From: an uncultured Clostridia bacterium
GTDB lineage: Bacteria > Bacillota > Clostridia > Oscillospirales > Acutalibacteraceae
Direction: 5' to 3'
Assembly: GCA_945875045.1 (NCBI GenBank)
Contig: CAMCIX010000009.1
Location: 1-14,548, forward strand
Length of the DNA stretch: 14,548 bases
Shown: positions 1 through 5,733 of the stretch, in pieces
Numbering within the stretch: the first letter of the stretch is position 1
Layout of the letters: each line of letters begins with the position of its first letter
The notes under the pieces: model-generated
What the model was told of the DNA's origin: nothing
What the model saw: the letters and a program-made list of their open reading frames with translations, nothing else
Databases searched by the model: none
Program-made: the position numbers and the translations under genes

Positions 1-386
1 TCAACCTCAAAAAGCGCGTTGTAAACCTGATTGCACCGCGCGTCCATCACCGCGCAGACAATGCAGTCGGTATCCCAATAATTATAAGCCATTGAAAGCA
101 GGGTGGAAACCCCGACGCAGGGGAGACCTCGCGGAGCGGCAAGCCCCTTTGCGGCGGCAATACCGATCCTTATCCCCGTAAACGACCCCGGACCGTGGTT
201 TACGGCAATCCCCTCAATATCGCCGAAGTTAAGCAGAGCCGCCGACAATGTGTTTTCTATCATCGGCATAAGGGTTTGGGAATGTGTAAGCTTTACGTTT
301 ACAAAGGAGGAGGCGAGGATTATCCCGTCCTCCGATACAGCTACGGAGGCAGGACCCGCCGAGCAATCTATCGATAAAATTTTCAT
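1..386 (-). CDS. tsaB: tRNA threonylcarbamoyladenosine biosynthesis protein TsaB (3' end outside window)
   Basis: TsaB is the ASKHA-fold partner of TsaD in the bacterial complex that transfers the threonylcarbamoyl group to A37 of ANN-decoding tRNAs (t6A). I translated the minus strand from the ATG at 386. It begins MKILSIDCSAGPASVAV, the usual first beta-hairpin, and carries the family signature NHGPGSFTGIRIG at about residues 63-75. About 128 residues are present out of a usual 220-240, so the C-terminal half lies beyond position 1. The start overlaps the tsaE stop as ATGA, and there is only a poor Shine-Dalgarno sequence, so translation is probably coupled to tsaE. Family assignment is secure from the signature and the neighbours; the missing half cannot be judged. 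Confidence 0.93.
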   Translation of the reverse strand, partial: MKILSIDCSAGPASVAVSEDGIILASSFVNVKLTHSQTLMPMIENTLSAALLNFGDIEGIAVNHGPGSFTGIRIGIAAAKGLAAPRGLPCVGVSTLLSMAYNYWDTDCIVCAVMDARCNQVYNALFEV

Positions 387-823
387 TTATTTTTCAACTC
401 TATTCCGGAAATGATAATTTCGCGCTTTTCGTCACCAAGTCGGTCAAAGGTTACGGTTATCGTGTTTTCGGGCAGAGCGTTTTCAATGTTCTCGCTCCAT
501 TCCGCCGCGATAACTCCGCCCTGTTCGAGGTAATCAAAAAAGCCTGTGGAGTATAAATCCTCCCAGCCCGAAACTCGGTACATATCAAAATGGTAAAGGG
601 GAAGTCTGCCGCCCAAGTATTCGTTAATAAGCGCAAAGGTGGGGGAGGTCACCTCGCCCTTGTAGCCAAGACCCGCCGCTAAGCCCCTTGTAAAGCAGGT
701 TTTTCCCATACCGAGCCCGCCTTTATATGCGATAACCTCGCCGCCTAGTAGCCTACTTCCGAGCGAAAAGCCGATTTTTTCGGTCTCCTCGGGCGAGCAA
801 GAAATATATTTTTCCGTAATCAA
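383..823 (-). CDS. tsaE: tRNA t6A biosynthesis ATPase TsaE, TTG start
   Basis: TsaE is the small ATPase that binds the TsaB-TsaD complex and drives its catalytic cycle in t6A formation. The 146-residue product has the normal family length. The Walker A motif GGLGMGKT is at residues 35-42 with Lys41; the SPTF switch follows at about 60-63, HFDMYR at 78-83 supplies the conserved Asp80, and AEWSEN at 107-112 is the usual W/E motif. The start codon is TTG (821-823). It overlaps the mtaB stop as TTGA and has a GGGGGA sequence 7 nt upstream; no in-frame ATG lies nearby. The gene is sandwiched between mtaB and tsaB with 4-nt overlaps on both sides, which indicates one mRNA and translational coupling. 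Confidence 0.95.
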   Translation of the reverse strand: MITEKYISCSPEETEKIGFSLGSRLLGGEVIAYKGGLGMGKTCFTRGLAAGLGYKGEVTSPTFALINEYLGGRLPLYHFDMYRVSGWEDLYSTGFFDYLEQGGVIAAEWSENIENALPENTITVTFDRLGDEKREIIISGIELKNK

Positions 824-2106
824 ACAAATTCCCCCAAGCAGTAATCCCTTTCGGCTTTTATTATTTTAACATTAAGTATTTCTCCGGTATGCGGCTTGTC
901 CGATTGCACTTTTACGCGGGAGTAATTGGCGGTATAGCCCTCGGCAAAGCCGTCCTGCGCCGTTTCAAAAAGCACGGGGAAGACCTTTCCCGCAAGCGAG
1001 CTTAAAAACTCGTTTTCGGTTTTAAGGGTTGTCTCGCTCATTAGGCGGCTGCGGCGAGCCTTCTCGGCATTTGAAACCTGATTCGGCAGAGCGTAGGCGA
1101 CCGTTCCCGCCCGCCTTGAATAGGCGAAAATGTGCGCCTTTGCAAAGCCTATCTCACGGGCGAAGGCAAGGCTTTTTTCAAATTCCTCTTCTGTTTCACC
1201 CGCAAAGCCTACCATAATATCGGTTGTAATCGCGGCGTTTTCAAAGCTTTTTCGTATTCTTGAAACAAGGTCACGGTAAAAGGCGGTATCGTAACGGCGG
1301 TTCATACGCTTTAGCGTTTCGTCACAGCCGGACTGTAGAGACAAATGGAACTGCGGGCAGAATTTATCCTGCTTTTTAAAGCGTGAAAGCATTTCGTCGC
1401 TCATATGGTCGGGCTCAAGCGAGCCTAAGCGCACCCGCTTTATGCCCTCGACCGAGCAGACCGCGTCCACCGCGTCGGCAAGGTCAAAGTCCTCGCCCTT
1501 ACCGTAGGAGGTAAGGTTGATTCCCACAAGCACAATTTCTGAAAAGCCCGCGCGGCTTAAATTTTCCGCCTCTTTTTTTATCTCATCAAGCGGCTTGGAG
1601 CGCACAAAGCCGCGGGCGGTCGGGATAATGCAGTAGGTGCAGAAGCGCTCACAGCCATCCTCAATCTTCATATAAGCGCGGGTGCGCTCGGCAAAATTAT
1701 TAAGGGAGGGGGTGTTGAAGCGTTCTTCCTTTTTATGGTCGGAAACCGCAAAAATGCGCTCCCCGTCGGATAAAAAATTTTCGGCGTATTCAACTATTTT
1801 TTTAACATCGGTGTTTCCCGCGATTATATCGGCTTCCGCGAGGGCTTTTGCCTCGTCTGAAAACGCCTGAACCATACAGCCCGTGAGTATAACAGCCGCG
1901 TCGGGGCGCTCCTTGCGAAAACGGCGGACGGTCTGGCGCGTCTTGCGGTCGCTTTCGGCGGTAACCGTGCAGGAATTAATTACTATAGCGTCAAAGGGTG
2001 CGCTGTCTGGTACTACGGTGTGACCCGCGGCGGCAAACGCCTCGCGCATAGCTTCGGTCTCGTACTGATTGACTTTACAGCCGAGTGTATAAAATGCAAC
2101 CTTCAT
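820..2106 (-). CDS. mtaB: tRNA (t6A37) methylthiotransferase MtaB
   Basis: Radical-SAM enzyme that inserts a methylthio group at C2 of t6A37, giving ms2t6A (the B. subtilis YqeV/MtaB type). The 428-residue product has the three-part layout of the family. An N-terminal UPF0004 domain carries Cys10 (LGCKVNQ), Cys46 (NSCTVTAES) and Cys77 (TGCMVQ) for the second cluster. The radical-SAM motif CERFCTYC has Cys152, Cys156 and Cys159, and a TRAM-like RNA-binding tail spans about 370-428. The frame is open 20 codons further upstream, to 2166, but that stretch is the promoter. The ATG at 2106 has GGAG about 8 nt ahead, so I start there. It is the first gene of the mtaB-tsaE-tsaB operon. RimO is the main alternative, but the CKVNQ sequence and the t6A neighbours favour MtaB. 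Confidence 0.94.
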   Translation of the reverse strand: MKVAFYTLGCKVNQYETEAMREAFAAAGHTVVPDSAPFDAIVINSCTVTAESDRKTRQTVRRFRKERPDAAVILTGCMVQAFSDEAKALAEADIIAGNTDVKKIVEYAENFLSDGERIFAVSDHKKEERFNTPSLNNFAERTRAYMKIEDGCERFCTYCIIPTARGFVRSKPLDEIKKEAENLSRAGFSEIVLVGINLTSYGKGEDFDLADAVDAVCSVEGIKRVRLGSLEPDHMSDEMLSRFKKQDKFCPQFHLSLQSGCDETLKRMNRRYDTAFYRDLVSRIRKSFENAAITTDIMVGFAGETEEEFEKSLAFAREIGFAKAHIFAYSRRAGTVAYALPNQVSNAEKARRSRLMSETTLKTENEFLSSLAGKVFPVLFETAQDGFAEGYTANYSRVKVQSDKPHTGEILNVKIIKAERDYCLGEFV

Positions 2107-2137
2107 ATAATATCTCCGTAGATTATTTACGATTACT

Positions 2138-2166
2138 ATTATATACGCAACAGACCCAACTTTCAA
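2138..2166 (-). promoter_or_regulatory. sigma-A promoter of the mtaB-tsaE-tsaB operon
   Basis: Read on the minus strand, TTGAAA (2166-2161) is followed after exactly 17 nt by a perfect TATAAT (2143-2138). Transcription would begin near 2131, leaving a leader of about 25 nt that contains the GGAG ribosome binding site of mtaB. The spacing and both hexamers are close to consensus. The presence of this promoter rules out the longer mtaB reading frame. Confidence 0.85.
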
Positions 2167-2359
2167 TGTTTAATTTTTGATTGAATTAAATTTAAGGCGC
2201 ATAATATGCCCGTTGCGTGCTGTTGGTTTAGGCGTTGCTGTATTTCGGATGTGGTTTTTTTCTCTTTCCACGCCCCTTGGCTTTGTTATAAACGGGATAT
2301 ACCGCTACCTCTAAATACTTACCGCACTTATATCTTCTTTCCCTATAAATCCTGTTCAT
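2163..2359 (-). pseudogene. frameshifted N-terminal remnant of a phage/ICE-type protein (possible Rep-like family)
   Basis: On the minus strand an ATG at 2359, preceded by AGAAAGG about 8 nt away, opens a 43-codon frame ending at TAA 2230-2228. It starts MNRIYRERRYKCGKYLEV and is rich in Lys/Arg (KGRGKRKKP). Just after KKKP the frame reads HPKYSNA and stops. Restoring one A after the CCA codon would instead read PTSEIQQRLNQQHA, continuing to about 2214. From memory this matches the start of a protein common in Clostridia prophages and integrative elements (basic N-terminus, then KPTSE-x-Q-x-x-LN, with a later HUH-like replication domain). Homology after HA is lost; the shifted frame ends at TGA 2165-2163, inside the mtaB promoter. 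So I read it as a one-base deletion plus truncation. The frame also stays open upstream from 2467 to the ATG. The family name rests on recall and would need a search. Confidence 0.55.
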
Positions 2360-2522
2360 TATTAATACCTTTCTTTTTGTGGTTGTTATGTTAATAGCTT
2401 TTACAAGCTCGGCATAGAACAGCGAGGCATTCTGTCCGCAACCGTTTTTATGACTTAATATAGAAGCCTAAAAATTGCTTTCGGTGTTATTATAGAGAAT
2501 ATCGGTATTATGTGGAGGGCAA
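2360..2522. other. gene-free AT-rich stretch between the remnant and the lipoprotein terminator
   Basis: No convincing gene on either strand. On the minus strand 2467-2360 is open in the same frame as the remnant (reading includes NASLFYAELVKAIN), after a TAG at 2470-2468, but it has no start codon. It could be the 3' end of another decayed mobile-element gene. A TATAAT occurs on the minus strand near 2490 without a fitting -35 hexamer. Confidence 0.4.
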
Positions 2523-2553
2523 TAAAAAAATCCCCCTGCATTTGCAGGAGGAT
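2523..2553 (-). terminator. Rho-independent terminator of the lipoprotein gene
   Basis: On the minus strand ATCCTCCTGC pairs with GCAGGGGGAT (10 bp including one G-T pair) around the 4-nt loop AAAT. Seven T residues follow directly. It lies about 20 nt past the lipoprotein stop codon and would stop transcription before the remnant and the mtaB promoter. Confidence 0.88.
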
Positions 2554-2575
2554 AGAAAGGTTATATATGTTTTAA

Positions 2576-3406
2576 TTATTGAACAAAGGTAAATATCGTG
2601 CCGATTTTTGCATTTATTACGCCGCCGTTAGTTTCAAGAACCAAAGTTCCGTCCGCATTAAGCGATAAATTATCCAACTTTCCCTCTTGATTGTCTACCT
2701 TTACTAAAGTATCGGTCATTTCAAAGATTCCGTTTATCATATCATACATTTCTTCAAATTCATAGTAAGTAATACCGTTTAACACTACTTTACTGCTATT
2801 TTCGTTAGGAGTCAATCCGTTTTGTTGACATAGCTCTTTAGTGAAAAATCGGTCTACGTAATATGTAACATATCCATTGTACTGTTCACCTTTTTGAAAG
2901 TCCATATCAATCCTATAGCAGATCTGGTTATTATTATCTAAAATAATTGCGCGATATATTCCGATTTTAAAATCCGTTTTAGGATTTAACTTTGCAGGCT
3001 GGGTCGGCTGTGACTGACTGCTTGAACTTTGTCCCTGACTTGTAGACTGTGGTTGACTGCTTGAACTTTGTCCCTGACTTGTTGACTGTGGTTGACTGCT
3101 TGAATTTTGTGCCTGATTTGTAGACTGTGGCTGACTGCTTGAATTATGTGTCTGGGTTGTTGTTTTTGAAGATACAGTTTTCTTATCAGATGATGTATTA
3201 GAAGAATTGTTTTCGGATTTGCTCTCAGTTTCGCTTTCGGTAACGCTTTCGCTTGATTGCTCTGTCGAAATTACTGTTTCGCTCGGATCAGTTTGCGACA
3301 AAACAGAGCTTACACTTGAATTGTCACTACTTGTGTCGCTTTTTCTACAAGCCGTAAGAGATAATGTGAACGCCAAGGTTAGTAATAGTGCTAATAATTT
3401 TTTCAT
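2576..3406 (-). CDS. putative lipoprotein with Ser/Thr/Gln-rich repeat stalk and unknown C-terminal domain
   Basis: The 276-residue product starts with a type II signal peptide: MKK, a hydrophobic core, and the lipobox LTAC with the lipidated Cys at residue 20. It should be anchored on the outer face of the membrane. Residues 21-138 are low-complexity Ser/Thr/Gln/Asn, first acidic (SES/TES runs, to about 67) and then about three and a half copies of a 13-residue unit of the type NSSSQPQSTSQGQ. This looks like a flexible wall-spanning stalk. Residues 140-276 form a compact-looking domain (GIYRAIILD, GYVTYYVDRFF, LVLETNGGV) that I do not recognise. AAAGGA lies about 9 nt before the ATG. The gene follows the 80-codon ORF at 3436-3678 by 29 nt and ends at a clear terminator. 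It is more AT-rich than both flanking operons. Function unknown; a substrate-sensing or scaffold role would be a guess. Confidence 0.85.
   Translation of the reverse strand: MKKLLALLLTLAFTLSLTACRKSDTSSDNSSVSSVLSQTDPSETVISTEQSSESVTESETESKSENNSSNTSSDKKTVSSKTTTQTHNSSSQPQSTNQAQNSSSQPQSTSQGQSSSSQPQSTSQGQSSSSQSQPTQPAKLNPKTDFKIGIYRAIILDNNNQICYRIDMDFQKGEQYNGYVTYYVDRFFTKELCQQNGLTPNENSSKVVLNGITYYEFEEMYDMINGIFEMTDTLVKVDNQEGKLDNLSLNADGTLVLETNGGVINAKIGTIFTFVQ
3016..3162. repeat. 39-bp in-frame tandem repeat inside the lipoprotein gene
   Basis: Units at 3016-3054, 3055-3093 and 3094-3132, plus a decayed partial unit from 3133, each encode 13 residues of the stalk. Units one and two differ at a single base; units one and three differ at about four. 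The near identity at DNA level suggests recent duplication, and the 39-bp period preserves the reading frame, so copy number can change without breaking the protein. Confidence 0.9.
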
Positions 3407-3435
3407 ATCTTTTATTCCTTTATTATTCAGTTGTT

Positions 3436-3678
3436 TTATTCGTTGACAGTTGCGGTTTCTTCATTTGCATAGCCGCACAGTGCTAAATAACTTGTCGCGG
3501 CGTCCAAATTTTTCTTATGTTGAATGTGATTTAGTCCGACAAAAATAATTGGTACGAACAAAAGACCGAATACGCTGAAAATAAAAAATATTTTTATCCC
3601 GAACAGAAAAGAAATTACTTTAAAACATAACCTTTTTGCGCATAAAAATGTTGAAAAGAGCGGGAAAAAGTGGTACAA
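3436..3678 (-). CDS. small membrane protein ORF of uncertain start, possibly decayed
   Basis: An 80-codon minus-strand frame ending 29 nt before the lipoprotein gene. Residues of about 22-49 are strongly hydrophobic (ISFLFGIKIFFIF, GLLFVPIIFVGL) and would make one or two membrane segments. A soluble tail follows (NLDAATSYLALCGYANEE). There is no ATG in the frame. The only early start is TTG at 3678, without a visible ribosome binding site and lying inside the oppositely oriented recJ promoter. A TAG sits three codons further upstream. The hydrophobic pattern and the close spacing to the lipoprotein gene argue that it is or was coding; the lack of start signals argues that it is a 5'-truncated remnant. 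I do not recognise the family. Confidence 0.4.
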   Translation of the reverse strand: MYHFFPLFSTFLCAKRLCFKVISFLFGIKIFFIFSVFGLLFVPIIFVGLNHIQHKKNLDAATSYLALCGYANEETATVNE

Positions 3679-3679
3679 T
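3651..3679 (+). promoter_or_regulatory. sigma-A promoter of the recJ operon
   Basis: TTGAAA (3651-3656), a 17-nt spacer, and TACAAT (3674-3679). Transcription would start near 3686, about 30 nt before the recJ start codon. It is the only strong promoter seen ahead of the six coupled genes recJ to the nucleoside kinase. Confidence 0.82.
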
Positions 3680-3714
3680 AATAACTAAATAGCAATTTAC
3701 GGGCGGTGAAGCGT

Positions 3715-5733
3715 ATGGGTATGAAAAAATGGCAGGTTGCGGATTTTGATAAGGCGCTTGCAAAGGAGCTGGCAAGCGAGTGCGACGTTGACCCGATAAT
3801 TGCGCTTATCGCCTCTGCAAGGGGCTATACCGACCCTACCGCGCTGGAGGAATTTTTGTCCGACGAGCCCTGTTTTGAAGACCCGCGCGCCCTTTGTGAT
3901 ATTGAAAAGGCGGCGGAAATAATAAACGCCGAAATCGAAAATGGCGGCAAAATCGCCGTTTTTGGGGATTACGACTGCGACGGAGTTACCGCGACCGCCC
4001 TTATGTACAGCTATCTTTCGGGCAGGGGAGCGGACTGCATATACTATATACCCGACCGCTTCGACGAGGGCTACGGTATGAACTCCGCCGCCGTAAAAAA
4101 GCTTAAGGACGAGGGTACTAACCTTTTAATAACCGTTGATAACGGAATTGTCTGCTTTGATGAAATAAGGCTTGCAAAGGAGCTTGGTATGTCGGTTGTG
4201 GTGACCGACCACCATCTGCCCGCCGATACTCTGCCCGAGGCAGACGCGGTGGTTGACCCGCACAGAAAGGACTGCCCCTCTGAATTTAAGGAGATATGCG
4301 GCGCCCAGGTTGCTTTTAAGCTTATTTGCGTTATGGAGGATAAGGAGCCCGAAGAGCTGCTCCCTTATTTTGCCGACCTGTTAAGCGTGGCGGTTTCTGC
4401 CGACGTTATGCCCCTTACCTCCGAAAACCGCGCGATTGTAAAATACGGAATTGAAAAGCTTAAAACCGCCCCCGCGACCGGGCTTTCGGCAATACTAAAC
4501 GTCGCGGGAATTTCCGCCGATTCGGTAAACGCGGGGCGAATTGCCTTTGGAATAGCTCCGCGAATCAACGCCGCGGGAAGAATGGGAAGCGCAAAGCGTG
4601 CGGTTCAATTACTGCTTTGCGACAATATGCTTAATGCCCTCGGAATAGCGGGGGAAATTGACGACGCGAACGCCGAACGCCAGAGAATTGAAAAGGAAAT
4701 TTTCGCACAGGCGGTGGATATAATAGAGAAAAAAGGCTACAAATACGACCGCGTTATCGTTGTGGACGGCGAAAACTGGCACAACGGCGTGGTGGGAATT
4801 GTCGCCTCAAGAATAACCGAGCGGTACGGCTGTCCGTCTGTGGTAATATCGAAAAACGGAGAGGTTGCGAGCGGCTCAGGCAGAAGTATAGAGGGCTTTT
4901 CGCTTTATAATGCGATAAAATATGCGTCGGATACGCTACTTAAATTCGGCGGTCACGAGCTTGCCGCGGGAGTGGGGCTAAAGCCTGAAAATATAGAGCT
5001 TTTCAGGCGAAAAATCAACGAATACGCGGCGGGGCTTGACTATGTGCCGCCCGTGTTAAAGCTTGACTGTCGGCTTAACCCTTCGGCGCTAAGCCTTGAT
5101 TTGGCGGAGGCTATAAAGGAGTTAGAGCCCTTCGGTCACGGCAACCCGACCCCGCTGTTCGGGGTGTACGGCGTGACCCTTACCCGCATTACCCCGATAG
5201 GCGGCGGTAAGCATCTGCGGCTTTTGTTCTCTAAGGGGGAAAACTCATTTCAGGCCCTGCTTTTCGGAATGACCCCCGAGCGCTTTTGCTTTGAGGTCGG
5301 CGATACTTTAGATACCGCTGTGACGGTGGATACCAACCTTTATAACAGCGAATTAAGCCTATCGGTGCAGGTAAAGGCGATTAGAATGAGCGGTACCGAC
5401 GACGGGCGGCTGTTTAAGGAGATTGACAGCCTTAACAATTATATGTCGGGCAGGGAATTTGACCTTGATTTGCTTCTGCCGTCACGAGCCGAAACAGGAG
5501 TTATATATAAATTTATAGCCGCAAAGCCTGCTACAGAGGACAGAATAAAGTACGTTCATCTAAGCACCGTCGGCTATGCAAAAACCGTAATATCCCTTAT
5601 GACCCTTACCGAATTGGGGCTTATAACTAAGGACGGTGCGGGTCTTTACAGAACCGCGGGAGTACATACAAAAACCGAGCTTTCAAGCTCGGCGGTTTAC
5701 AGAGGTTTACTTGAAAGGAGGGGGACGCTATGA
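3715..5733 (+). CDS. recJ: single-stranded-DNA-specific 5'-3' exonuclease RecJ
   Basis: RecJ degrades single-stranded DNA 5' to 3' in recombinational and mismatch repair. The roughly 672-residue product is between E. coli RecJ (about 577) and B. subtilis RecJ (about 786). DHH-phosphoesterase motifs are intact: GDYDCDGVT near residues 84-92, TVDNG near 140-144, and TDHH near 164-167 (metal ligands). The DHHA1 motif GGHELAAG is near 412-419, followed by an OB-like domain and a C-terminal extension (about 570-672) typical of longer Firmicutes forms. GGTGA ends 5 nt before the ATG at 3715. An in-frame GTG (3706) overlaps that ribosome binding site and another ATG lies at 3721, so the exact start is open by a few codons. 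It is the first gene of the operon, and its stop overlaps relA as ATGA. Confidence 0.95.
   Translation: MGMKKWQVADFDKALAKELASECDVDPIIALIASARGYTDPTALEEFLSDEPCFEDPRALCDIEKAAEIINAEIENGGKIAVFGDYDCDGVTATALMYSYLSGRGADCIYYIPDRFDEGYGMNSAAVKKLKDEGTNLLITVDNGIVCFDEIRLAKELGMSVVVTDHHLPADTLPEADAVVDPHRKDCPSEFKEICGAQVAFKLICVMEDKEPEELLPYFADLLSVAVSADVMPLTSENRAIVKYGIEKLKTAPATGLSAILNVAGISADSVNAGRIAFGIAPRINAAGRMGSAKRAVQLLLCDNMLNALGIAGEIDDANAERQRIEKEIFAQAVDIIEKKGYKYDRVIVVDGENWHNGVVGIVASRITERYGCPSVVISKNGEVASGSGRSIEGFSLYNAIKYASDTLLKFGGHELAAGVGLKPENIELFRRKINEYAAGLDYVPPVLKLDCRLNPSALSLDLAEAIKELEPFGHGNPTPLFGVYGVTLTRITPIGGGKHLRLLFSKGENSFQALLFGMTPERFCFEVGDTLDTAVTVDTNLYNSELSLSVQVKAIRMSGTDDGRLFKEIDSLNNYMSGREFDLDLLLPSRAETGVIYKFIAAKPATEDRIKYVHLSTVGYAKTVISLMTLTELGLITKDGAGLYRTAGVHTKTELSSSAVYRGLLERRGTL

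Noticed and set aside
103..414. 103-codon plus-strand ORF over tsaB
   Set aside because: Antisense shadow of the tsaB coding frame, with no ribosome binding site or domain.
2107..2166. 20-codon N-terminal extension of MtaB from an upstream start
   Set aside because: It coincides with the -35 and -10 of the operon promoter, and the ATG at 2106 has a proper GGAG and the family N-terminus.
2206..2394. 62-codon plus-strand ORF in the intergenic region
   Set aside because: No ribosome binding site, Cys/Trp/Phe-rich unnatural composition, and antisense to the better supported remnant.
3016..3162. CRISPR-like repeat array
   Set aside because: The 39-bp units are contiguous without spacers and keep the lipoprotein frame, so it is a coding tandem repeat.
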